This document shows positions 54,056 to 63,900 of a stretch of DNA of 64,000 bases, in pieces (the stretch's first letter is position 1; each line of letters begins with the position of its first letter). The notes below the pieces were generated by a model. The model saw only the letters and a list, made by a program, of their open reading frames with translations. It searched no databases and was not told the origin of the DNA. The stretch lies in the NCBI RefSeq assembly GCF_030150205.1, contig NZ_JASLGT010000032.1, forward strand, positions 20,959 through 84,958, in the 5' to 3' direction. The position numbers and the translations under genes are program-made. Source of the DNA: Niabella sp. GTDB lineage: Bacteria; Bacteroidota; Bacteroidia; Chitinophagales; Chitinophagaceae.

Positions 54056-54583
54056 TCAGGGTAATCCATTGCCGGCCTCGCGGGCGGTCTGTTGTAATGC
54101 GGTAGACAAATTCAGGCGAAAAACAAGGATCCGCTGGTTTTCGATGCAACAGTTTTTCATCCGGTTCCGGATGTCCAGTTCCAGGTTTTTTAATACGGGC
54201 AGGGGTACAACTGCGGCGGCTTCCTGTTGCATTAAATAGTATAGAAAGCGTTGTTTTTGTTCCAGGGCCCTGCGGGTATCGCTGATCTTTTCAATTTGCT
54301 GACTGTAGCGTACGGCATCGGCTGCAGCCCTTTGTGTACAGGTGTTGAGCAGTAACCGCAGCCGCTCAAAGCCGGCCGGTTTTGCTGCAACATGATGGCC
54401 GGGTAATGGCCCCTCCTGCAAAAAGAGGGACCAGGTCTTTTGCAGGGCCAGCAGCATCCGTTCCGCTTCAAGCGGCAACGGACGTTCGCCCTTTTCGTGC
54501 ATCGAGATCATACTTTTTGATACGCCCAACAGTGCTGCCAGCTCTGTTTGGTTAAATTGGGTTTCTTGTCTGAAAAAAATCAT
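54056..54583 (-). CDS. XRE-type helix-turn-helix regulator
   Basis: A 175-residue protein from the ATG at 54583 (MIFFRQETQFNQTELAALLG). An open frame extends further upstream but has no family-like sequence. Residues about 10-50 are a Cro/C1-type HTH: FNQTELAALLGVSKSMISMHEKG-type sequence followed by ERPLPLEAERMLLAL. The C-terminal 110 residues are helical and Gln/Arg-rich without a known domain. It heads the minus-strand cassette that ends with the holin, so it probably controls that cassette. Confidence 0.75.
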   Translation of the reverse strand: MIFFRQETQFNQTELAALLGVSKSMISMHEKGERPLPLEAERMLLALQKTWSLFLQEGPLPGHHVAAKPAGFERLRLLLNTCTQRAAADAVRYSQQIEKISDTRRALEQKQRFLYYLMQQEAAAVVPLPVLKNLELDIRNRMKNCCIENQRILVFRLNLSTALQQTAREAGNGLP

Positions 54584-55263
54584 GATAAAACGTTTTTCGT
54601 GATGATGGATGGTGCGGTTTGTGAACCGCTTTTTGTGAACAAAAAAGAAATGCACAAAACCAGGTTCACAATAATGACACGGCGGTTCCGTTACCGGTGC
54701 CGGTTGGGGCTGACGGTATGCCGGGTTGCGGCCGTTTTTACAAATAGAAAGCCCGTGCACCGTCAGGGGTGCTGCAGTATGCGGGTACATTCAAACGATA
54801 GCGGAATGTTCCGGCTTCCCGGCGCTTTCTGAAATGCAATGATGATTAGGGTTGCAGGGTCTTGCTACGAGGTGGGTTCATGGCGATCGATTTAGAGCAG
54901 TGAAGAATCGCTTTGGCTGCCGGTCTTCCGGATGCGGTCAGCGCGGTTGCTAAGGGTAATGAGGAAGCCGGTAACGGCGTTGTTTTCCCGGGGATGCGTT
55001 GCTTCGGTTGTGATATGCAGTACCCGGTACCGGGCTATGCCCGGAGCCCGTTAACGGCGGCAAAACCAGGTGGGCTGTGTACGGTTTGTAATGGTTTCAT
55101 AGTGGTCATTTTTTATTGACAGTATAAATATAGTAAAAAAGAGTTATTTGTTGAAACGGGAATTGTTAATTTTAAAAACGGGTAGGGCAGCGAACCTGTC
55201 ATTCAAATTACGGCTATGAATAACATTCAAAAATCGGGCGGTCTTCCTGAGTATGCTATAGGA
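54584..55263. other. Gene-free stretch upstream of the XRE regulator
   Basis: About 680 bases without a supported gene on either strand; the open frames here have no family-like sequence and overlap the regulator's promoter side. The region near 55125-55160 is AT-rich (TAAATATAGTAAAAAAGAGTT) and could hold a promoter, but none is clear. Confidence 0.4.
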
Positions 55264-55690
55264 AGCCTGATCAACGTGGCAATGGCATCGTATGCATTCG
55301 TCACCTTAAGCGAAGCCGAAAGGTCTCCCAATCTTCGGGCCGTCCGGTATCACAGGGGTGCTTCGGCTGTGCTCAGCACGACGATAGTGTGATTCATCTC
55401 CAATTTATAACACCATCTGTTATTAGCAGTATTTGATAAAGAGCCTGATCAAAGTGGCGATGACATCATATGCATTGGTCACGCTTGAGCGAAGCCGAAA
55501 GGTCTCCCGATCTTCGGTCCGTCCGGTATCACAGGGGTGCTTCGGCTGTGCTCAGCACGACGATAGTGTGATTCGTCTCCAATTTATAACATCATCTGTT
55601 ATTAGCAGTATTTGATAAAGAGCCTGATCAAAGTGGCGATGACATCATATGCATTGGTCACGCTTGAGCGAAGCCGAAAGGTCTCGATCA
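55264..55690. repeat. Tandem 178-179-bp intergenic repeats with GAAGCCGAA/CTTCGGCT inverted arms
   Basis: Units start at 55264, 55442 and 55621 (AGCCTGATCAA(C/A)GTGG). Two are complete and the third stops after AAAGGTCTC. Each full unit has AGCGAAGCCGAAAGGTCTCC and, about 45 bases on, GGTGCTTCGGCTGTGCTCAG, which are imperfect inverse complements and could form a REP-like hairpin. Copies 2 and 3 are almost identical, indicating recent duplication. After it, 55691-55932 shows no gene. Confidence 0.85.
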
Positions 55691-55932
55691 TCTTTGTGAT
55701 TTTGCGATGCGAAGCTTCGATTGCTTTGAACTGGATAAAACATCGGAACTGCGGTAGGTTCTATTAATTATGCTGCATATTAAACATGGGCGGGTGCATG
55801 GTTATAAGCAAAACATCTATAATCACCCGGGGTAATGTGATGGTCAGCGGCTCAATCCGAAGTTATTTGTTCAGAGGCCTTCGATCTTCCAGAGAGGGCT
55901 GGAGTCTGAGTTCCTTGCTTGTAACTTTGTGT

Positions 55933-56568
55933 TTAAATGCTTAGAAGCGTAAGAATGCCGATTGGTACACTCAGAATATTGTTTGTAATAGCTGCTTTAA
56001 TCAGACCGACATTATTATGCACATTGAGCTTTTTCATGACATTTTGACGATGTGTATCCACGGTTCTTTTGCTGATATATAACTGAGTGGCTATTTGAAA
56101 TGTGGTAAGCTCTTCGCCTATTAACTGTATGATTTCGATCTCCCGGTTTGATAAGTTTAAATGATTTAATTCATTTTTGGGAGGACTCTTGTAGATCTGA
56201 AGGATTGATTTCGACATATAGAGATCATTGTTGGAGACGGCGGCAGTCGCTGTTTTTAATGTTAATTCATCAAGATCATCCATGCCGATAAAGACGGAAA
56301 TATTGTGCTTTAAAAGCATTTTTATTAACGGATAGGTAAACACTTCTGCGATGAAAATGATTTCCTTGTTAGAGTGCTCTATTTTTTTCAGGAACGTAAT
56401 AGTTACATCATCCGCATATTTGGAAATGATAAATATAATATCAGATTTTCGTTCGGGGTTTTCGACATCTTTCCAGTTGCTGATGGTCGTGTCTTTGTCA
56501 AGGGTTTTTGAAATGAGGGCCTGGCATTTTTTAGCTAAATGATAACTAGCAGTTGTTAATGTAATCAT
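55933..56568 (-). CDS. LuxR/NarL-type transcriptional regulator with degenerate receiver-like N-terminus
   Basis: A 211-residue regulator from the ATG at 56568 (MITLTTASYHLAKK); an upstream TTG is less likely. The C-terminal HTH (about 140-205) is complete: LSNREIEIIQLIGEEL, TTFQIATQLYISKRTVDTHRQNVMKKL. The N-terminal 125 residues have a receiver-like alternation (SDIIFIISKYADD, KEIIFIAEVFTYPLIKML, ISVFIGMDDLDELTLKTATAA) but the position of the phospho-acceptor Asp after strand 3 is not obvious, and no kinase gene is adjacent. It is AT-richer than its neighbours and divergent from the RHS genes, which may be its targets. Confidence 0.82.
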   Translation of the reverse strand: MITLTTASYHLAKKCQALISKTLDKDTTISNWKDVENPERKSDIIFIISKYADDVTITFLKKIEHSNKEIIFIAEVFTYPLIKMLLKHNISVFIGMDDLDELTLKTATAAVSNNDLYMSKSILQIYKSPPKNELNHLNLSNREIEIIQLIGEELTTFQIATQLYISKRTVDTHRQNVMKKLNVHNNVGLIKAAITNNILSVPIGILTLLSI

Positions 56569-56791
56569 GGCAAGAGTTTTAGTGAGCAAAAGATATTCTC
56601 ATGGTTTTAAGTGAACGCTGGACCGAATTTCGATTTTAGTAATAAAAATTCCAAAACGGAATAGCTGGGAAAATAAGTATTTGTACGTATTGTTGAATTG
56701 AAGTTTTAGATGTAAGTAATGATATAGAACCCGTTCTTGATAACCGGCGTTGGTTTTGAAAAGTAGTGCCATAAATACGCATAATTACCTA

Positions 56792-56822
56792 TTGTTTGCT
56801 TTTGAAGCGGTTCTTAATTTTG
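56792..56822 (+). promoter_or_regulatory. Candidate promoter of the RHS gene pair
   Basis: TTG (56792-56794) and a perfect TAATTTTG -7 element (56815-56822) are 20 bases apart, about 235 bases upstream of the ATG at 57056. This would leave a long leader. The remainder of the gap 56569-57055 is AT-rich and has no supported gene. Confidence 0.5.
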
Positions 56823-57055
56823 GTTCATCGACATAGAGGAAATTCGACTGAAGTACAATGATAAACAACCAAATAATTGAATGAGTGATTTTCTTTTAAA
56901 ATAACGATTTTTTAAGTATTAGATGTTGGCCGGTTTAAGGTTGGTATTGCCATAGGTTTAAGGCAGGGTAAATCCTATGTGCCCTTATAATAAAGAAATG
57001 TAAATGTATTTAGAAACCACTGCCCTTGGGGAACGAAAATTATAAACATTGAAAA

Positions 57056-60000
57056 ATGAAAGCCATGAGAGCCAAAGTTGCATTTTTACTACAATTTTTT
57101 TCGATTTTTAGCTATTCCATTGCGGTGGGGCAGGAAAATAAATTTACGCCCGTAACGCCGGAAGCGGCGGCGTTAGCAAAAGAAGTAAACTACCCCATAG
57201 ATTATAATACCGGTTTGCCGGATATCCGTATTCCGCTTTATGAAGTAACAGTGGGAAATATGAAGTTGCCGATCGAGCTGGTATATCACGCAGGGGGATT
57301 CCGGATCAATGAACAAGCCACCCGGTCCGGTTTGGGTTGGTCGTTGAGCAGTGATTTGCAGATTACGCGCACCGTAAATGGGAAGAGCGATTTTGAAACC
57401 GGAGGGTATATTAATAATTCGCTTGTAAAAACATTTTACGCCAATCCATATACCTGCACTACCTGTGCCTATCCGGATACCTATCTGGAGAATTACTTTT
57501 TGGCAACCGGGGAAAAAGATGCAGCACCGGATAAGTTTAACTATAAATTATTGAATAAGTCCGGATCATTTTATTTCCAGAAGAATGATAATGGTACCGG
57601 GTATAGTATTGTGCCGGTTCCTTATGATAATATAAGAATTCAATATAATAACGGGCAGTTCATTATTACAGATACGGATGGTACAAAATATTATTTTGGA
57701 GAGCCGGGAGGGAGTATAGATGTGAGTCAGTATGCTTCAAAGGGGTTGGAATTTACAAATAATGGAAACGGTGGCGAACGTTCTGCCTGGAAATGCAAAA
57801 AAATAGAGAGTGCGCAGGGGGTTGCAGAGTTTACGTTTACCTATACGCCCAAAACGATGACAACATACAGAAGCTATATTGATTATGTGGAGTACTATGA
57901 TAATGAAAAGCCCTGTCCGACTGTTTTTGCAAAGGCCAATGAGTATCCTATGAATCAGACCACAGACTTTGATTATATACAGGTGGGGCTTGAAGGTGTT
58001 GCCACACCCAAGTATATGGCTGTTTTTGGTAATGGGCCTAAATCTTATTTTCATGCCCTGTATCTCGATGCCAGTGACCATGTGATGGATGCTGTGTATG
58101 AAAAAAAAGAAACAACCAATCGTGGTTGGCAGGATGTATATGGTATATCGGTTGATGAGATTAGCTTCAGGGGGGGCAAGATCAAATTTATTGGTGCAGA
58201 CCGGTTAACCGGTATCCAGGTACTGGGCCCCTTCAATGAGGAGATAAAAACCATACAATTCTACCAATCGTATACAGCGCCGCTATATATTACGGAATCG
58301 AAGTTGTACAATGGGTTTAATTTTCAGGGTACTTCATACCTGGATTCCCTGCATATTAAAAACACAGGAACCACCTATGAACGTTACACGTTTGGCTATG
58401 AATCCCGGTTCTGTTTTGGTAACCATTTAAAGGGACAGGATGCCTGGGGATACCGGAATGGGAATACGATGGAGATTGCATACGCTAACAATACCGGTAC
58501 CAGCTTGTGGGCGTTGCCTACTATTAAGATAAACGAGGCAAAGTTCTTCCGGGATGGTCATTTCAGCTGTACAAACTTTGCAACTAATATCCCGGTGACT
58601 GTTACAGGAAACAATGCTGCAGAGCTTCCGAATGAGGCCATGATGAAAACAGGGGTCTTAAAACGGATTGTGTATCCGACCGGTGGCTTTACGGATTTTA
58701 ACTTTGAATCCAACCAGTATAACCAGGTATTTAGCTGGAATGCCGGAAGTGGAGTGACCGAAACCCTGCCCCAGTTTGCAGGCGGCCTACGCATCCGTAG
58801 CATTAATACCCATGATGAAAACGGTAAACTGTTGGGGCAAAAATACTACCGGTATGGGATGTTGGAAGAGGGTACGGGTCTGACAATGAATCAGCCTGAA
58901 TTAACCAGGGGAGATGGGGCGTTTTATTATGGGGCCGTTGGCCTTGTGCAGGATTTGGCCTATTTAAGATCGGGTGATGGTAATCCGCGCAACAGTAAAA
59001 CCGGCATGGAAATAAAAACGGTTGAAAAGAAGACTACTTACCAGCCAGCTTCCATCCTGGATTATACATATGGTAATGGCCGCCCCATTTATTATCAAAA
59101 AGTAACAGAGTATAACAAGGACCTTGGTAAAGAAACCGGGAAGACGGTATATGAGTACTACGCCCCGGGTGATTTTTTTGATAACTATGAGGTGCGCCAG
59201 TATGCAGAAAGCCCTAGCCGCCGTATCGGGGGCACAAATATAAACCGGCTGTGTGCCGAATGGATGATCGGGGCACAAAAATCGATAAAGCAATATAAGT
59301 TTAACCCAGCTGCAAAGTCGTATGAACTGGGTGCGCTGTATAAGCTGGTTCATAAAAAGGAGTTCGGTTACACACGATATACATTGCCCCAGCAGATTCG
59401 GGTAAATTATTCTTTTTTACGTACGTTATATTCGGTTGGCCCCGGAGACTATTACGGGAATCCATTTGACTTATACAGTACCTCTGAATATTTTGGAAAT
59501 AGTTCATTGTTTAATTTGACTGATTTTATGTTTGGTGAATATGGTATACCGGTGGGCCGATTACTGCCCAGCCAGGTTTCGGAGTTGTCTTATTCAGATA
59601 CAGATAGTTTAAAAACAGTAACCTCATTTAGCTATGATCATCTTCCATTTTTGAATCCTTCAAAAATAACTACAACAGATAGTAAAGGGCATACAATAGA
59701 AAAGCAGGTAAAATATGCGTATAATTTTGGCGGCACGCCGGTATATGATGCCATGGCAGGGCGTAATATGGTAAGCTTACCCGTGGAAGAAATAGAAACC
59801 GACGTTCCTGCAGGTAACGTGGAAATAAGCCGGCGTAAAACGGAATACAATAATTTTTCAGTAGGTCTGGGGGTAATAGCTCCGGCGAGTATCAGCAGTT
59901 CTGTAAACGGTCAGCCATTACAGGTAGTTACCCGCTTTCCGGAATATGACCAGTACGGAAATCTGCTGGAATTGATAGGCAAAGATGGGCTACCGGTTTC

Positions 60001-60874
60001 CTACCTGTGGGGATACCAGTATGTATATCCTGTTGCGGAGCTGAAGGGACAACGCTATGCCTTTATCCCGGCTTCTTATAAATCCAATGCGCAGATCATT
60101 AATCCCACCAGTGATATCGGTCTCCGCACCCTATTATCCGGCTTGAACCAGCCGAATGTAATGGCAGACATTTATACCTACCGGCCCATGGTAGGGGTAA
60201 GCAGCCATACTACCGCAGATGCCAAAATTACTTATTTTGAATATGATCCTATCGGTCGGTTAGTGCGCAAGAAAGACCATGATGGCAATATATTAAATCA
60301 GTACAGGTATAATGTGTTGAACCGAAGTTCCGTGCAGGCTACCTGGCAACAGACGGTTAATGTTCCGATGATGTATTCTCATAATGTCGCCGGTTCAGGT
60401 TTCTGGTATTTTTATAATAAAATAGTGGAAGGCGGCAAATATTTAAATGACCAGTCCACGGCCGATATTTTTGCACAGCAGGAAGCTGAAACGCCATCCG
60501 GTAGCATTGTTCCAGACGTACCGCCTTCCAATAATACGGCTGATGTTGCCGTGGTATATCTTACTGATCCCAGTGATGGCATCTACCCGTTGTACTATGT
60601 AGACTTTATTCTGAATGACGCTGTGGTTGCAACCGTTAAGTGCAAGTCGCAAATTAACGACCCGGTAGCGGAGTTTACCGCACATATCCCCGCCGGCACC
60701 TATAAGATCAGTATCCGTGTAGGGGCCGATCAGCGCTATGACAAAGGGGGACTCAAATTCGTGGTATCTGATATTAGTAATCTTTCTGCCTATAAGAATT
60801 TCAAAAACGGGGATCAGGTGGTCCTTGTAGCCGGACAGCTGTATGAGGTAATGGTGGGCGCTTTCCCATATTAA
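57056..60874 (+). CDS. Secreted RHS/YD-repeat-type shell protein (first of two)
   Basis: A 1272-residue exported protein (signal peptide ending IAVGQ; start ATG at 57056 or the next at 57065). The N-terminal region KFTPVTPEAAALAKEVNYPIDYNTGLPDIRIPLYEV followed by GGFRINEQATRSGLGWSL is typical of SpvB-like/RHS shell proteins of Bacteroidota. Beta-rich repeats fill the body, with a YD-type repeat near residue 1060-1085 (TYFEYDPIGRLVRKKDHDGNIL, YRYNVLNRS). After it comes a separate roughly 150-residue C-terminal beta domain (DVAVVYLTDPSDGIYPLYY, AHIPAGTYKISIRVG) rather than an RHS core. The RHS-core protein follows 72 bases on, so the two probably work together. Confidence 0.8.
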   Translation: MKAMRAKVAFLLQFFSIFSYSIAVGQENKFTPVTPEAAALAKEVNYPIDYNTGLPDIRIPLYEVTVGNMKLPIELVYHAGGFRINEQATRSGLGWSLSSDLQITRTVNGKSDFETGGYINNSLVKTFYANPYTCTTCAYPDTYLENYFLATGEKDAAPDKFNYKLLNKSGSFYFQKNDNGTGYSIVPVPYDNIRIQYNNGQFIITDTDGTKYYFGEPGGSIDVSQYASKGLEFTNNGNGGERSAWKCKKIESAQGVAEFTFTYTPKTMTTYRSYIDYVEYYDNEKPCPTVFAKANEYPMNQTTDFDYIQVGLEGVATPKYMAVFGNGPKSYFHALYLDASDHVMDAVYEKKETTNRGWQDVYGISVDEISFRGGKIKFIGADRLTGIQVLGPFNEEIKTIQFYQSYTAPLYITESKLYNGFNFQGTSYLDSLHIKNTGTTYERYTFGYESRFCFGNHLKGQDAWGYRNGNTMEIAYANNTGTSLWALPTIKINEAKFFRDGHFSCTNFATNIPVTVTGNNAAELPNEAMMKTGVLKRIVYPTGGFTDFNFESNQYNQVFSWNAGSGVTETLPQFAGGLRIRSINTHDENGKLLGQKYYRYGMLEEGTGLTMNQPELTRGDGAFYYGAVGLVQDLAYLRSGDGNPRNSKTGMEIKTVEKKTTYQPASILDYTYGNGRPIYYQKVTEYNKDLGKETGKTVYEYYAPGDFFDNYEVRQYAESPSRRIGGTNINRLCAEWMIGAQKSIKQYKFNPAAKSYELGALYKLVHKKEFGYTRYTLPQQIRVNYSFLRTLYSVGPGDYYGNPFDLYSTSEYFGNSSLFNLTDFMFGEYGIPVGRLLPSQVSELSYSDTDSLKTVTSFSYDHLPFLNPSKITTTDSKGHTIEKQVKYAYNFGGTPVYDAMAGRNMVSLPVEEIETDVPAGNVEISRRKTEYNNFSVGLGVIAPASISSSVNGQPLQVVTRFPEYDQYGNLLELIGKDGLPVSYLWGYQYVYPVAELKGQRYAFIPASYKSNAQIINPTSDIGLRTLLSGLNQPNVMADIYTYRPMVGVSSHTTADAKITYFEYDPIGRLVRKKDHDGNILNQYRYNVLNRSSVQATWQQTVNVPMMYSHNVAGSGFWYFYNKIVEGGKYLNDQSTADIFAQQEAETPSGSIVPDVPPSNNTADVAVVYLTDPSDGIYPLYYVDFILNDAVVATVKCKSQINDPVAEFTAHIPAGTYKISIRVGADQRYDKGGLKFVVSDISNLSAYKNFKNGDQVVLVAGQLYEVMVGAFPY

Positions 60875-60946
60875 CCGATTTTATCAAAGAGATTTTTCTT
60901 TAACTGTTGCCAACCGTTGGTGATACAAATTTAAAAATAAATCATT

Positions 60947-63900
60947 ATGTGCCAGTTCCGCCAATTATCATCATTGTTGATCCTGGGGATGCTATATAGT
61001 TTAAACCTGTTTGCTCAGCGCCCCGCAAGTCTCCCGACCTACGATGCCAATGCCCCGCTGAACTATATCCGGACCTGGACCACCACGGCTCCAACAGCGG
61101 ATGAGAATGCGTTGCCCTCCAGGCCCCTGACAGAAGTCAAAGAGGTCACGCAGTATGTAGACGGGCTGGGCCGGCCCTTGCAAACGGTGCAGAAGCAAGG
61201 CTCGATGATAACAACAGATATCGGGAATGCGGCCACGGATGCCGCCAATGCCAGGGACCTGGTAGCGCCGGTATTGTTCGATGGTGTTGGCCGGGAGGCC
61301 TATAAATTCCTGCCCTATGCTTCGTCCTCCTCCACCGGTTCCTTTAAAACCAACCCTTTTACGGAACAGCAGTCGGCACTGAGCAGTAGATATAGTGCCC
61401 AGGGTGAGGATTATTTTTATAGCCAGACCCGGTTTGAGGCCTCGCCGCTGGGCCGGGCACAGGAGGTGCTTGCTCCCGGAAAAAGCTGGGCAGGGAGTGC
61501 CGATCCCGCCAATGGTGTTCCGCACCGGGGCATGAAAAGCAACTATTGCATTAATACGATTACGGAAGGAGTACTGATCTGGGATGTTATAAATGCGGCC
61601 CCGGGTAATGGCGCCGGCGGCAGTGCCATTAATAGCAGCTATATTGTGAGCGGGCCTTATGCTACGGGGGAACTGCACAAAACGATTACTGAAGATGAGC
61701 ATGGGAAGCAGGTTATTGTGTATAAAGACAAAAAAGGCCGGGTTGTTTTAAAAAAAGTACAGTTGACCGCGGCAGCGGATGACGGATCGGGTAGCGGCCA
61801 CGACGGATGGATGTGCACATATTATATTTATGATGCCCCAGGCAATTTGCGCTGTGTGATTCAGCCCGAGGGGGTTAACACCATGGCAGGGAGCTATAGC
61901 TGGGTGCTGACCCCAACCCTGCTAAAAGAGCAGTGCTTCCGGTACGAGTACGACGCGCGCAACCGGATGATCATCAAACAGGTGCCGGGTGCTGCTGATG
62001 TATTTATGGTATATGATATATGGGACCGGCTGGTAATGACGCAGGACGGCAACCTGCGGAGCCAGTATTTATGGAACTATACCCAATATGACTACCTGAA
62101 CCGTCCGGTAAAAACCGGGCTGTGGAGTGTGGGCCCTTCAGCGAATGACCCGCAAACCCATTGGAGTGCAGCCATGGCCCTGAGCGGAACGACCAACTAT
62201 GACGGGCAGTATCCGGCACAAACCACATTGGATAACCCGGCGATAGCCAGCATCTTAACGGAAACCTTTTATGATAATTATGATTGGCTGGCTGATCCGG
62301 CTAAGAACCCCGGTGTTACGGGGTTTGATGCAAGCTATAACAACAGCTGGGATGCCGCTTATTTTGCAGCCGTTCCCTCCAGCAGTTTCCCTTTTGCGCA
62401 GGCAAATGTAAAGGAGGTTCAAACCAAGGGAATGGTCACTGGTACAAAAGTAAATAAACTGGAAACCAGTGAATATTTGTATACTCTGACGATTTACGAC
62501 AGTAAGGGACGGCCCATACAGGTAAAGAGCACCAACCATAAAAATGGGTTGGATATTGGGACCAGTTTATACAGCTGGGGCGGGCAGCCGCTGGTAATGG
62601 TAAGCCGGCAGCAAAGCCCCGGCGCGGCGGCAGCCAGTGTAACGACCATTACGCGTAATACTTATGATGCCCTGGGCCGGCTGGTAAAGACCACAAAGGA
62701 GGTAAATGGTACTGCTAATGGCGTAGGGGTAAACGGTGCGGAGAAGGTGATCGCCATCAATAAATATGATGCCCTGGGGCAACTTACCGTCAAAAGCCTG
62801 CAACCCACCGATGCCAATGGAACAACGGGGTTGGAGCAGCAAAGCTATGAATACAATATCCGGGGCTGGCTGCTGGGCGTGAACCGGACCTATGCACAGG
62901 GCGGAAGCGGCGGCCATTTCGGCTTCGAGCTCAATTATGATCAATATCCCGGGCTGGGGGGCACCACCGGTGCCCGTTATTTCAACGGCAATATCGCGGG
63001 CATGACCTGGCGGGGACAACAGGGCGGAGCCCCTATACGCCGTTATGAATACAGCTATGATGTGGCCAACCGGTTAATGAAGGCCGACTTTAAGGAGGCA
63101 AGTGGTGCGGCCTTTATTAAAACGGCTATCGATTTTACCAGCCAAATGGGGGATGGAAATCCACTTAATCCCAACAATGGCGCTTATGACTTAAATGGCA
63201 ATATTAAAGCCATGAGCCAGTGGGGACTGGCTGGTGGCAGCACGATATTGATTGATCAGCTGGCTTATGCCTACCAGCCGGGCAGCAATAAACTGGCCCG
63301 GGTAACGGATAACGCGGGGGATACGCGTACGCATGCCCTGGGTGATTTTAATGACGGAACAAATGTGGACGATGATTACAGCTATGATGCAAACGGCAAC
63401 CTGACGCAGGATAAAAACAAGAACATTCAAAATATTGCCTATAATATCTTAAATTTACCAAAGCAGGTAACGATAGCCGGTAGAGGAACGATTGTTTATC
63501 AATACGACGCAGCGGGTAACAAACTGAGTAAGACGGTCAATGAAATAGGTCAGCCGCAAAAAATCACTACCTACCTGGGTGGAATGATCTTTGAAAATGA
63601 TGTGCTGCAGCACATCGGTATGCAAGAGGGGCGAATACGTCCGGATAACGGTGGAGGTATTGTTTATGATTATTTCCTGCATGATCATTTAGGAAATGTT
63701 CGGATGATGCTACAAGAGAATGGGACGCTGTTAGAGGAAACGCACTACTATGCTTTTGGATTAACGATGAAAGGGATCTCTACCCTGGCGACCACAGCTT
63801 CTTTAAGAAATGCGAAGCTGTATAATGGTAAGGAGCTGCAACAGGACCTGGGGTTAGATCAATATGATTACGGAGCAAGGTATTACGATGCACAGATCGG

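Noticed and set aside
52350..54583. Complete prophage
   Set aside because: There are no capsid, portal, terminase, tail, integrase or endolysin genes; only a holin-like gene and small regulators are present.
54548..54832. Plus-strand open frame upstream of the XRE regulator
   Set aside because: It overlaps the start and promoter side of the XRE gene on the other strand and has no recognisable sequence.
61001..61702. Minus-strand open frame of 233 codons near the RHS-core gene start
   Set aside because: The plus strand carries a continuous 1018-codon frame with signal peptide, DUF6443 and YD repeats over this stretch.
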